DNA from: Kribbella sp. NBC_00382
GTDB lineage: Bacteria; Actinomycetota; Actinomycetes; Propionibacteriales; Kribbellaceae
DNA length: 64,000 nt
NCBI RefSeq assembly: GCF_036067295.1
Contig: NZ_CP107954.1
Location: forward strand, 4,898,001 to 4,962,000
Direction: 5' to 3'
Made by a program: the position numbers and the translations under genes. Numbering within the stretch: the first letter of the stretch is position 1; every line of letters starts with the position of its first letter. The notes under the pieces were generated by a model, which was given only the letters and a program-made list of their open reading frames with translations, was not told the DNA's origin and did no database searches. This document shows, in pieces, positions 44,251 to 53,058 of this stretch.

Positions 44251-46569
44251 GTGAGGACTCGATTCAAGGCCGGACGTCTGACCGCCCTGCTGGGCGTCGC
44301 CGCGGCAGCCTTCGCGGGAGTGCCGCTGGCCGCCAGCGCTGGAGTGCCCCTCGCAGTGACCGAGGCTGCGGCGCCGGTCGGGACCGTGGTGCCGTTGCAG
44401 GTGACCGGGCCGGCGTCCTCGCGCTTCAACCTGGTGGTGATGGGGGACGGGTATACCGCCGGTGAGCTGCCGAAGTTCCGGGAGCAGGTGGACAAGCACT
44501 TGAATGTGCTCTGGAGCATCGAGCCGTTCAAGACCTACCGCAACTACATCAACGTGTACGCCGTCGAGATCCCCTCACCCGAGAGCGGCGTCGACTGCGA
44601 CCCCAGCCTGACCTCGCCCATGGTCGACACCCCGCTCCAGATGGGCTTCTGGGGTGGCTGCGACCCGGACTCGGTCCAGCGGCTACTCACGGTCAGCGAC
44701 TCCGCCGCGAGGAAGTACGCCAACCTGGTCCCCGGCACGACCGCGTCCAACCGGCAGATTCTTGCTATCGGCAACAGCGACACGTACGGCGGCGCCGGCG
44801 GCGCCTACGCGACCGCGTCCGGCGGCAACGCGCTGTCCGCACTGATCACGCCCCACGAGCTCGGTCACTCGCTCGGCGGTCTCCAGGACGAGTACGACTA
44901 CTACGCCCGCGGTGAGCGCGGAGCGCCGTGGTCGGATCCGGAGCCGACCTCGATCCACCACACCCTGCTGACCGAGAAACAGATGATCAACAGGGAGCGG
45001 AAGTGGTTCCGCTGGCTGGGCGAGCCGTCCGAGTCCGGCGGTCTGATCGGCCGCTACGAGTCGGGCATGTACGCCGGCAGCGGTATCTGGCGGCCGAGCA
45101 AGCACTCCATGATGAAGGTCCTCGGCTATTACTTCGACCAGGTCGCCCGCGAACGGATGACCCAGCGAATCTCCGCCCGGGCAACCCTCATCCAGTCCAG
45201 CACCCCGGCCGGCCCGGTAACGCCCACCCAGCTCGTCTGGCTCCAGACCCTCCACCCCGCCACCCACGAACTAACCGTCAGCTGGCTCCTCGACGACACC
45301 CCGCTCCCCACCGGCAACCAACGCTTCGTGGATCTGAGTTCGCTGTCTCTCACCCCGGGCCCCCACACCCTGACCGCCAAAATCGTCGACCCCACCGACT
45401 TCGTCCGGAACCCCGCGATCAGAGATTCGGACGCCCTCACCGCAACCCGCACCTGGACTTTCACCGGAGACCAAGCCCAGCCCCGACCTTCAATCCCCAC
45501 CCAGGCCCAGCCGACCTTCACCACCTCGACCTCCACCGAGCACCCGGTGAATGCGGATGAAGTGGTTTACGTGGAGACCACCCAGAACGACACTGAGCAA
45601 CCTGCGGTCGAGTGGCGGGTTGACGGAGTTGTGACCCCCAACCCCGGCAACGACCGAGACTTCCCACTCGCACCGCTGGGCCTGTCCGGCAGCCACATGC
45701 TGACGGCCCGGGTAGGAAGCAGCGAGCTGACCTGGCAGGTCGACGGAGCAGAGCCGACAGTCACCTCCACCCTGTCCAAGCCGCTCCTCAAGATCTCCAA
45801 GCCCAGCGGACCGGAGTACATCTACAACGACGCCTTCACGATGGGCCTCGCGGCGACGGACGACAGCGCCGGCTACGTCGTACCGGAGTTCCGCGTCGAC
45901 GGTGACGGTTGGTACAACTACTACGGCTGGCCCACCGACGCCGACGCGCCCTTCAAGTTCACCGCGGAGGGTACCGAGATCGACCACCTCGTCTTCGGCA
46001 AGCTCGGCGTCGCCCGAGTGGTCCCGTGGGACGACGTTCCACCGGGCTACGGCCGCCACCAGGTCGAGTACCGCGCAATCGATGCCCCTGGCAACATCGC
46101 GGCCCCCGGCCGGTTCGCTGTCACCTTGTTGCGCCCGGCACCGACCTGCGTCACCACCATCACCGGCACCTACAACGGTCCGCTCACAGTGACTTCCGGC
46201 GTGACCTGCTTGACGAACGCGACCGTCAACGGCCCGGTGGAGATCCGCGAAGGCGCCTCACTGGTGGCCACCGACAGCATTGTGTCCGGCCCGGTCCGCG
46301 CCATCGATGCCGCAGACCTTCACCTACTCCGTACTACGGTCAGCGGTCCGGTCACCCTCGATGGCACGACCCGGAGCGCAGTGCTGGTGGGCACCACCGT
46401 CAGCGGTCCGGTCACCGTGACCAGGGCAAGTACGGAAGAGCGTGTAGTGCTGGCCGGCAACACCATCGACGGACCGCTGACCTGCTCCGCCAACGCCGCC
46501 AAACCGCGCAACCTGCAAGCTCCCAACCACGTCTCCGGCCCCCGCTCCGGCCAGTGCAGCGGTCTATGA
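44251..46569 (+). CDS. Secreted M64-family zinc metallopeptidase
   Basis: The 772-aa product starts at a GTG with GGGGGAGGG upstream and has a signal peptide ending near LAASAG. The M64 (IgA-peptidase-like) domain includes FNLVVMGDGYTAGELPKF near residue 60 and the zinc site HELGHSLGGLQDEY (His202, Glu203, His206). Ig-like segments follow. The last 110 residues hold short repeats of the form TTVSGPVTLDGT, suggestive of a parallel beta-helix. It probably acts on extracellular proteins or glycoproteins. It overlaps the convergent oxidoreductase by 6 bases. Confidence 0.85.
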   Translation: MRTRFKAGRLTALLGVAAAAFAGVPLAASAGVPLAVTEAAAPVGTVVPLQVTGPASSRFNLVVMGDGYTAGELPKFREQVDKHLNVLWSIEPFKTYRNYINVYAVEIPSPESGVDCDPSLTSPMVDTPLQMGFWGGCDPDSVQRLLTVSDSAARKYANLVPGTTASNRQILAIGNSDTYGGAGGAYATASGGNALSALITPHELGHSLGGLQDEYDYYARGERGAPWSDPEPTSIHHTLLTEKQMINRERKWFRWLGEPSESGGLIGRYESGMYAGSGIWRPSKHSMMKVLGYYFDQVARERMTQRISARATLIQSSTPAGPVTPTQLVWLQTLHPATHELTVSWLLDDTPLPTGNQRFVDLSSLSLTPGPHTLTAKIVDPTDFVRNPAIRDSDALTATRTWTFTGDQAQPRPSIPTQAQPTFTTSTSTEHPVNADEVVYVETTQNDTEQPAVEWRVDGVVTPNPGNDRDFPLAPLGLSGSHMLTARVGSSELTWQVDGAEPTVTSTLSKPLLKISKPSGPEYIYNDAFTMGLAATDDSAGYVVPEFRVDGDGWYNYYGWPTDADAPFKFTAEGTEIDHLVFGKLGVARVVPWDDVPPGYGRHQVEYRAIDAPGNIAAPGRFAVTLLRPAPTCVTTITGTYNGPLTVTSGVTCLTNATVNGPVEIREGASLVATDSIVSGPVRAIDAADLHLLRTTVSGPVTLDGTTRSAVLVGTTVSGPVTVTRASTEERVVLAGNTIDGPLTCSANAAKPRNLQAPNHVSGPRSGQCSGL

Positions 46570-47565
46570 CAGGTCAGCGCCTAGCCGTACGACGTACTTT
46601 CCCTCGCCACGCCCTTCCGCCAAGGCCTGCTGGGCTTCCGCCGCATGCTCGAGTCCGTCGACGACAGTCGGCTCGACCCTCAACTCACCACGACTGAGCC
46701 TCTGCAGTACTTCGGTCAGCGCCTCAGCCACCATCCACGGCGCCTTCGCCGCGTACCCCCTGATGCTGAAGCCACCGATAGCCGCATTCCCACCGAACAG
46801 CTTCCCGGCGGCAGGCAGCGACGCCAGGGGAGTCCCGCCCGCGTTGCCGAACAGTACGATCCGCCCGCCGGCAGCGACGAGCTCCAGATCCGTGTCGATC
46901 CAGTCGGTCCCCTGCGGATCGAGGATCAGGTCGACACCTCGCCCACCCGTCAATTCCCTAACCCTGTCGACGATTCCGTCACCACGCACGACGACAGCGT
47001 CGTAGCCCGCCTTCTCGGCCGCAGCAGCTCTCCCCGCGCCACCCACAGTCCCCAGCAACAAGCCAGCGCCGTACAGCCGAGCAAGCGAAGCCAGTGCCTG
47101 CCCCACACCACCAGCAGCCGAGTGAACGAGCACACTGTCGCCCTCGCGCAACCGCCCAGTCGGTCCAAGCAGTAGCGCTGCCGTAGTGAGCGTGCCCGGA
47201 GCCACTGCAGCCTGCTCAAACGACAGCCCAGCAGGGATTTCCACCACAAGCTCACCCCGTACTACGGCCACCTCAGCCAGCCCACCCGTCGCAGTGAACG
47301 CCGCCACCGGCGTACCCACCGCAGGCCCACTCACTCCGGTACCGAGCGCCCGCACCGTCCCAGCAACCTCCAGCCCCGGTACGAACGGCCAGCCGGTCGC
47401 ATAGCCCGGATCCCCACGCCGGGCCATCACGTCGATGAAGTTCACCCCAGCCGCCCGGACGTCGATCGCCACCTCGCCAGGCCCCGGCTCCGGAGTGGCA
47501 ACCTCGCCCACTCGGGTCGTGCTGGTGTCGGCGGCGGGCTGATCGAAGAGCAGGGCGCGCATCAT
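46564..47565 (-). CDS. Quinone oxidoreductase-like zinc-less MDR enzyme
   Basis: The 333-aa medium-chain dehydrogenase/reductase has an N-terminal GroES-like domain (PGPGEVAIDVRAAGVNFIDVMARRG) and a Rossmann domain with VLVHSAAGGVGQALASLAR. It lacks the usual zinc ligands, fitting the NADPH:quinone reductase group. The ATG at 47565 faces the ArsR gene, and one of two related palindromes lies just upstream of it, so it is a likely target of that regulator. Confidence 0.87.
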   Translation of the reverse strand: MMRALLFDQPAADTSTTRVGEVATPEPGPGEVAIDVRAAGVNFIDVMARRGDPGYATGWPFVPGLEVAGTVRALGTGVSGPAVGTPVAAFTATGGLAEVAVVRGELVVEIPAGLSFEQAAVAPGTLTTAALLLGPTGRLREGDSVLVHSAAGGVGQALASLARLYGAGLLLGTVGGAGRAAAAEKAGYDAVVVRGDGIVDRVRELTGGRGVDLILDPQGTDWIDTDLELVAAGGRIVLFGNAGGTPLASLPAAGKLFGGNAAIGGFSIRGYAAKAPWMVAEALTEVLQRLSRGELRVEPTVVDGLEHAAEAQQALAEGRGEGKYVVRLGADLS

Positions 47566-47573
47566 CGGATTCC

Positions 47574-47591
47574 TTTCGACGTTCGTCGTAC
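47574..47591. promoter_or_regulatory. Second, imperfect ArsR-type operator
   Basis: TTTCGACGTTCGTCGTAC matches the perfect palindrome at 47615-47632 at 14 of 18 positions. It lies 8 bases upstream of the oxidoreductase start, where repressor binding would block its promoter or leader. Confidence 0.5.
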
Positions 47592-47614
47592 ATCGAAACC
47601 AAAGCTACACTCAG

Positions 47615-47632
47615 TTTCGACGATCGTCGAAA
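47615..47632. promoter_or_regulatory. ArsR-type operator, perfect palindrome
   Basis: TTTCGACGATCGTCGAAA is an exact 18-bp palindrome lying 9 bases before the ArsR gene start and in the shared divergent region. Its position predicts autoregulation and control of the divergent oxidoreductase. Confidence 0.75.
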
Positions 47633-47641
47633 GGAATCTGG

Positions 47642-47965
47642 ATGGCGCACGCTCGCAGGCCGGCCCTGGTCCACCCCGAGGCGGCCGACCTGAACCTGTA
47701 TGCCGTCCTGCACGCGCTGGCCGACCCAACCCGGCTGACCATCGTGCGCACGCTCAGAAGCGACCTCGAGCGCGCCTGCGGCACCTTCCCCGTGTCGGTC
47801 GCGCCGTCCACCCTCACCCATCACTTCCGGGTCCTCCGGGAAGCCGGTGTGATCCACCAGCGCGAGGACGGCAACCGCCGCTGGACCACCTTGCGCTACG
47901 ACGACCTACAAGCCCTTTTCCCCGGTGTCATCGACACCGTCCTGCAGGCGGAGCAGGCTTCCTGA
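47642..47965 (+). CDS. ArsR-family regulator
   Basis: The 107-aa winged-helix protein has the typical VLHALADPTRLTIVRTL (about residues 22-38), recognition helix APSTLTHHFRVLREAGVI and wing REDGNRRWTTLR. No metal-binding CxC motif is present. The single Cys in ERACGTF suggests redox or small-molecule sensing, matching the quinone reductase-like divergent neighbour. AAAGGAA precedes the ATG. Confidence 0.9.
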   Translation: MAHARRPALVHPEAADLNLYAVLHALADPTRLTIVRTLRSDLERACGTFPVSVAPSTLTHHFRVLREAGVIHQREDGNRRWTTLRYDDLQALFPGVIDTVLQAEQAS

Positions 47966-48016
47966 CGACCGGTCCGGCCGGCGTCCTGGCGAGGTGACGG
48001 TGGCGAAGCTGCGAGA

Positions 48017-48853
48017 ATGGCGCTCGTGGCACCAGTACAGGCTCCGCCGTCCCAGCAGCTTCCCGCGGTCCAGAAGTTGCGGATCCGCTTCGCCAAGCGC
48101 GGGCGGCTGCGATTCACCTCGCACCGCGACTTCCAGCGTGCGTTCGAGCGGGCGGTCCGGCGCGCCGGGCTCCCGGTGGCGTTCTCGCACGGCTTCAGCC
48201 CGCACCCGAAGATCTCGTACGCCGGTGCCGCGCCGACCGGAGCCGCCTCGGAGGCGGAGTACTTGGAGATCTCGCTCACACACGAGCGGGACCCCGAGCA
48301 GGTCCGGGCCGACCTCGACGAGGCGCTCCCGCCCGGGCTGGACGTGCTCGAGGTGGTCGTCGCCGGACCGGGCTCGCTGGCCGACCAGCTGGAGGCGAGT
48401 GAGTGGCTGATCGCGCTGCCAGGCGTGGATCCGGCCGAGGCCGAGCCGGCTGTCGCCGCGTTCCTCGCCCGGGAGGAAATTCTGGTCGAGCGCATGACCA
48501 AACGGGGGCTTCGCTCGTTTGACTGCCGGGAAGCCGTCCTCCGACTCACCGTCGGTAGTGACCCGGCGACGGTTGAGACGTGTGCGATACTGCAAGTGGT
48601 GTTACGGCTCGGAACCCCGGCCGTGAGACCCGACGACGTTCTCGCCGGCGTGCTAGAGGTAGCGACGCTTCCGGTGACGGGCCCGGCTCTTCTGACCAGG
48701 CTCGCCCAGGGCCCGCTTATCGCGGCCACCGGCACTGTGGACGATCCGCTCGCTCGTGACCGCGACGCCACCCAGGCGACCGCGACCGGCCAGGCGGTCG
48801 ACCACCAGACGCATGTAGCGGAGGGCGACGCCGCCGCTCCAGCTGTGCCCTGA
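48017..48853 (+). CDS. TIGR03936 family radical SAM-linked protein
   Basis: The 278-aa protein carries the family N-terminus KLRIRFAKRGRLRFTSHRD and FSHGFSPHPKISYAG. It has no radical SAM cysteines itself, and in other actinobacteria lies directly after the TIGR03960 radical SAM gene and before RNase E/G, as it does here with RNase E/G 146 bases downstream. The pair is thought to work together on an RNA or protein substrate; this is not proved. The start ATG at 48017 follows GCGAGA. Confidence 0.9.
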   Translation: MALVAPVQAPPSQQLPAVQKLRIRFAKRGRLRFTSHRDFQRAFERAVRRAGLPVAFSHGFSPHPKISYAGAAPTGAASEAEYLEISLTHERDPEQVRADLDEALPPGLDVLEVVVAGPGSLADQLEASEWLIALPGVDPAEAEPAVAAFLAREEILVERMTKRGLRSFDCREAVLRLTVGSDPATVETCAILQVVLRLGTPAVRPDDVLAGVLEVATLPVTGPALLTRLAQGPLIAATGTVDDPLARDRDATQATATGQAVDHQTHVAEGDAAAPAVP

Positions 48854-48999
48854 CGGCACTGCACGGAGCGGATCCAGAAGGCTTCCGCCGCACCGGATTT
48901 GCACCCCGGGAGTGGCGAACCGTGACCGCCAGCTGGCAGCGCCGGACCTGTGACAGGGGCCGCAAGGTGCGCCGGATGGCCTGAGGAGACCCGCACCGC

Positions 49000-51900
49000 A
49001 TGCTCGACAACGAGCCGAACGACACCGAGGCAGCCGACGTGGCCGCCACCGCCCCCGCAGCCAAGCGCGCTGCCAGACAACCGGCCGCCAAGAAGGCGAC
49101 CACGACGCGCAAGCGCACGGCCAAGAAGGCCGCCGCCGTGCCCGCCGAGGCCGCCGCGGTCAGCACCCAGGACGACGGTGCGACCGCCGACCCGGCCCCC
49201 GCGCCGGTCAAGAAGGCCGCCGCCAAGCGCACGGTCAAGAAGACCGCCGCCAAGCGCCCCGCCAAGAAGGCCGCCGCCACCGCCCAGGACAGCCTCCTGG
49301 ACACCGACGCCGCCGACGAAGCCTCCACCGAGGTGGCCCCGGCCGCCGCTGCTGAGCAGGCTGCTCCGGCGCGTGCCGCGAAGAAGACCACCACCCGCAA
49401 GCGCACCAGCAAGAAGGCCGCGGCCCCCCAGCCCGACCTCCTCTCCGAGGACACCCCGCTCACCGACGGCCCCGTAGCCGCCGCAGAGCTCCCCGAGGAG
49501 CAGCTGACCGAGGAAGAGCTGGCCGCCGCCGAAGCAGCAGCCGCCGAGCTCGCCGCGAAGGAAGCCGCACTCCTGGCCGCCGCCGAGGCTCCGGCCCGCC
49601 GTTCGCGCCGCCGTGCGCCCGCGGCTGCCGCCGTACTGTTCCAGGCTCCGACCGAGGTCCCCGCGCAGGCCGCGGCCACCAGCGCAGTCGAGGCCACCCC
49701 GGAAGCAGCCACGCCGGAAGCAGCCCCCGAGGCCGCGCCCGCCACCGGCCGCCGTACCCGCCGTCGTTCGACCGCCGCCGAGCGTGCGGCCGAAGCAGCC
49801 GCGACCACCGAGGCCGAGGCGCCTCAGGTTGAGGTAGAGGCCGCCGAGGTGGCTGACGAGCAGGGGAGCACGAGCACGGGGACGGGCAGCACCCGCCGTC
49901 GCCGGAGCCGTCGCAGCCGCGACGCCGAAGAGGTCGCTGCCGACCGCGCCGAGCCCGTACTCGAGCAGGCCCGCGAGACCGAGGCCGACGACGAGACCGA
50001 CGAGGGTCACGACGCCGAGGCCGACGAGAACGACGACGACCAGCCCAGCACCACCCGCCGTCGCCGTCGCCGTGGTGGCCGTCGCCGCCGCAAGGCCGGC
50101 GATTCGGACTCCGAGGACAACGCCGACGAGCAGGACGAGTCGGACGAGGACCAGCAGGACGACGACGCCGAGGACGCTGACCAGGCCGCCGCCGAGTCCG
50201 ACGACGACCAGGACGGCTCCGGCACTTCGTCACGCCGCCGCCGTCGCCGTCGTCGCCGCAAGGGCGAGGAGACCGGCACCGCCGCCGACGACCCGGACGA
50301 GACCGTCGTCCGCGTTCGCGAGCCGCGCAGCAAGACCGTCAACAACGAGATCACCGCGGTCGAGGGCTCGACCCGCCTGGAGGCGAAGAAGCAGCGCCGC
50401 CGTGAGGGCCGTGCCGCCGGTCGCCGCCGCGCGCCGATCGTCACCGAGGCCGAGTTCCTGGCCCGGCGCGAGTCGGTCGAGCGGACGATGGTGATCCGGT
50501 CCCGCGAGGACCTGACCCAGATCGCGGTCTCCGAGGACAACGTCCTGGTCGAGCACTACGTGACGACGGCCGAGCAGAGCTCGCTGATCGGCAACGTGTA
50601 CCTCGGCCGCGTGCAGAACGTGCTGCCCAGCATGGAGGCCGCGTTCATCGACATCGGCAAGGGCCGCAACGCGGTCCTGTACGCCGGTGAGGTGGACTGG
50701 GCGACCCTCGGTGGCGCCAACGGCCCGCGCAAGATCGAGCAGGTGCTCAAGTCCGGTCAGGCGGTCCTGGTCCAGGTGACCAAGGACCCGATCGGCCACA
50801 AGGGCGCCCGGCTCACCAACCAGATCAGCCTGCCCGGCCGGTACGTCGTGTACGTACCGCGCGGCGGCAACGGCGGGATCAGCCGCAAGCTGCCCGACAC
50901 CGAGCGGAACCGGCTCAAGGGCATCCTCAAGGACATCGTCCCGGACGAGGCGGGCGTGATCGTGCGTACCGCCGCCGAGGGCGCGACCGAGGAGGAGCTG
51001 ACCTCGGACGTCAGCCGGCTGCAGTCGTACTGGACCGAGATCGACAAGAAGTCGAAGGGTGGCCAGGCGCCGGCCCTGCTGCACGGCGAGCCCGACCTGC
51101 TCATCCGGGTCGTCCGCGACCTGTTCACCGAGGACTTCTCCAAGCTCGTCATCTCCGGTGACGACGCCTACGACCAGGTCAAGGAGTACGTCTCGTACGT
51201 CGCTCCGCACCTGGCCGACCGGGTGGAGAAGTGGGACTACAACACGTCCGGCGACGTGTTCTCGAACTACCGGATCGACGAGCAGATCAAGAAGGCGCTG
51301 GACCGCAAGGTCTGGCTGCCCTCGGGTGGCTCGCTGATCATCGACCGGACCGAGGCGATGACGGTCGTCGACGTCAACACCGGCAAGTTCACCGGCTCCG
51401 GGGGCAACCTCGAGGAGACGGTCACCAAGAACAACCTGGAAGCGGCCGAGGAGATCGTCCGCCAGCTCCGGCTGCGCGACATCGGCGGCATCATCGTGAT
51501 CGACTTCATCGACATGGTGCTGGAGCTCAACCGCGACCTGGTACTGCGCCGGCTGGTCGAGTGCCTGGGCCGTGACCGGACCAAGCACCAGGTGGCCGAG
51601 GTGACGTCGCTCGGGTTGGTCCAGATGACGCGGAAGCGGATCGGGACGGGCCTGCTGGAGGCGTTCAGCGAGAACTGCGACCACTGCGGTGGCCGCGGGC
51701 TGATCCTGCACGACGAGCCGAAGGAGTCCCGCCGTCGCGACAACGACGGGCGTGGCCGCGGCCAGCAACAGCAGCAGCACTCGCACGACCAGAAGCCCGA
51801 GGGCGAAGCCGCCAAGAAGACGACGACCCGCAGCCGCAACCGTGGCAAGGGCCGTCGCGACGACGAGCAGCCTGAGGCTGAGCACCACAGCAACGGCAAC

Positions 51901-52212
51901 GGCGACGCGGCCCAGCACCTGGCCCAGATCGCGGCAGCCTCGGCCGCCGCCAATGGCGAGCAGACCGCTGCACACCACGAGACGCCTGCCCACGACGACC
52001 ACTCGCAGCCCGAGCAGGGCCACGACGAGCCGTCGCAGACCGAAGACGCTGACAAGGCTCAGCAGAACGGTTCCGGGCGGAACGGCAGTACCAGGCGCCG
52101 GCGCAGCAGCCGGAGCCGCAGCAAGGCCGCGGACAGCGGTGACAGTGATTCAGGTAACAACGGATCCGACACCGGAGTGAGCACTCCGGAGCTGGCGTCC
52201 ACCCCAGTTTGA
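49000..52212 (+). CDS. rne: Ribonuclease E/G with long basic/acidic N-terminal extension
   Basis: The 1070-aa endoribonuclease processes rRNA and tRNA and drives mRNA decay. The first 490 residues or so are low complexity, alternating histone-like Lys/Ala tracts (KKAAAKRTVKKTAAKR) with acidic stretches and Arg clusters. The catalytic core begins near residue 495: the S1 domain (IGNVYLGRVQNVLPSMEAAF), then the DNase I-like site with VDVNTGKFTG near 790 and IVIDFIDM near 835, and the Zn-link CDHCGGRG near 893. A 150-residue disordered tail closes it. TGAGGAG precedes the ATG. The domain order of core and extension differs from E. coli RNase E. Confidence 0.94.
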   Translation: MLDNEPNDTEAADVAATAPAAKRAARQPAAKKATTTRKRTAKKAAAVPAEAAAVSTQDDGATADPAPAPVKKAAAKRTVKKTAAKRPAKKAAATAQDSLLDTDAADEASTEVAPAAAAEQAAPARAAKKTTTRKRTSKKAAAPQPDLLSEDTPLTDGPVAAAELPEEQLTEEELAAAEAAAAELAAKEAALLAAAEAPARRSRRRAPAAAAVLFQAPTEVPAQAAATSAVEATPEAATPEAAPEAAPATGRRTRRRSTAAERAAEAAATTEAEAPQVEVEAAEVADEQGSTSTGTGSTRRRRSRRSRDAEEVAADRAEPVLEQARETEADDETDEGHDAEADENDDDQPSTTRRRRRRGGRRRRKAGDSDSEDNADEQDESDEDQQDDDAEDADQAAAESDDDQDGSGTSSRRRRRRRRRKGEETGTAADDPDETVVRVREPRSKTVNNEITAVEGSTRLEAKKQRRREGRAAGRRRAPIVTEAEFLARRESVERTMVIRSREDLTQIAVSEDNVLVEHYVTTAEQSSLIGNVYLGRVQNVLPSMEAAFIDIGKGRNAVLYAGEVDWATLGGANGPRKIEQVLKSGQAVLVQVTKDPIGHKGARLTNQISLPGRYVVYVPRGGNGGISRKLPDTERNRLKGILKDIVPDEAGVIVRTAAEGATEEELTSDVSRLQSYWTEIDKKSKGGQAPALLHGEPDLLIRVVRDLFTEDFSKLVISGDDAYDQVKEYVSYVAPHLADRVEKWDYNTSGDVFSNYRIDEQIKKALDRKVWLPSGGSLIIDRTEAMTVVDVNTGKFTGSGGNLEETVTKNNLEAAEEIVRQLRLRDIGGIIVIDFIDMVLELNRDLVLRRLVECLGRDRTKHQVAEVTSLGLVQMTRKRIGTGLLEAFSENCDHCGGRGLILHDEPKESRRRDNDGRGRGQQQQQHSHDQKPEGEAAKKTTTRSRNRGKGRRDDEQPEAEHHSNGNGDAAQHLAQIAAASAAANGEQTAAHHETPAHDDHSQPEQGHDEPSQTEDADKAQQNGSGRNGSTRRRRSSRSRSKAADSGDSDSGNNGSDTGVSTPELASTPV

Positions 52213-52221
52213 CCCGCTCGT

Positions 52222-52256
52222 GGCGCGCGCCGTATTCTTGTCATTCGGCGCGCGTC
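52222..52256 (+). terminator. Hairpin between rne and rplU
   Basis: The arms 52222-52232 and 52246-52256 form an 11-bp stem of GC alternation (one G-T pair) around a 13-base AT-richer loop. It lies 10 bases after the rne stop and 93 bases before rplU. It could be the rne terminator or part of the L21 mRNA leader. Confidence 0.5.
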
Positions 52257-52348
52257 ATGCGTGCCTCCTTTGTGTGGGCCGCGGTAGGCAGTACACATGC
52301 AGGCCCCGCAGTTCTAAGACTTCCGAACAATAGAGAGTGAGATCCACG

Positions 52349-52666
52349 GTGTACGCGATCGTGCGCAGTGGCGGCACCCAGCAGAAGGTCGCCGTCGGCG
52401 ATGTCATCGAGATCGACAGCCTGACGGACCAGGTCGGCGACACGGTTTCGCTGACCGCAGTCCTCGTCGTCGATGGCGACACCGTGACGACCGATGCCGC
52501 CGCTTTGTCCAAGGTGGCCGTCTCGGCTGAGGTTCTGGGCCGTACCAAGGGCCCGAAGATCCACATCCTCAAGTACAAGAACAAGACCGGTTACCGCAAG
52601 CGCCAGGGGCACCGTCAGCACTACACCCAGGTCAAGGTCACCGCGATCGACGCCAAGAAGAAGTGA
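52349..52666 (+). CDS. rplU: 50S ribosomal protein L21
   Basis: The 105-aa ribosomal protein binds 23S rRNA. The GTG at 52349 gives [18 protein letters not shown], the standard N-terminus; an upstream in-frame GTG would add four residues and is unlikely. The C-terminal [23 protein letters not shown] is the L21 signature region. rpmA follows after 12 bases, as in nearly all bacteria. Confidence 0.97.
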   Translation: MYAIVRSGGTQQKVAVGDVIEIDSLTDQVGDTVSLTAVLVVDGDTVTTDAAALSKVAVSAEVLGRTKGPKIHILKYKNKTGYRKRQGHRQHYTQVKVTAIDAKKK

Positions 52667-52678
52667 GCTGAATAAAAC

Positions 52679-52939
52679 ATGGCACACAAAAAGGGAGCAG
52701 CGTCGACCCGTAACGGTCGCGACTCCAACGCGCAGCGGCTCGGCGTGAAGCGCTTCGGCGGCCAGCTGGTCAACGCCGGCGAGATCATCGTTCGCCAGCG
52801 GGGCACCCACTTCCACCCGGGCACCCTGGTCGGCCGTGGCGGCGACGACACCCTGTTCGCGCTCGCCGAGGGCAAGGTCGAGTTCGGAGTCCGTCGCGGA
52901 CGCCGCGTCGTCAACATCGTCCCGGCCCCGGCGGAGTAG
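52679..52939 (+). CDS. rpmA: 50S ribosomal protein L27
   Basis: The 86-aa protein sits near the peptidyl transferase centre. [23 protein letters not shown] and [20 protein letters not shown] are characteristic. The N-terminus carries no cleavable extension of the firmicute type. It is cotranscribed with rplU. Confidence 0.98.
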   Translation: MAHKKGAASTRNGRDSNAQRLGVKRFGGQLVNAGEIIVRQRGTHFHPGTLVGRGGDDTLFALAEGKVEFGVRRGRRVVNIVPAPAE

Positions 52940-52973
52940 TACCGCCACCCGGTTCGAGTAACACAGCCTTTTC

Positions 52974-53010
52974 GAAGGGCGGGTCCGCGGAATAGCGCGG
53001 CCCGCCCTTC
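52974..53010 (+). terminator. Terminator after rpmA
   Basis: The arms GAAGGGCGGG at 52974-52983 and CCCGCCCTTC at 53001-53010 pair perfectly, with an inner CCGCG/CGCGG helix after a one-base bulge and a 6-base loop. It separates rplU-rpmA from obgE. Confidence 0.8.
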
Positions 53011-53058
53011 GGCTATGTACAGAGAGTTTCTTTTCCCAGCAGGAAGTTGAGTACCCCG

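Noticed and set aside
49000-50470. Possible frameshift or artefact in the RNase E/G N-terminal arm
   Set aside because: The arm keeps one frame throughout with strong third-position GC, and alternating Lys/Ala and acidic tracts are known for actinobacterial RNase E.
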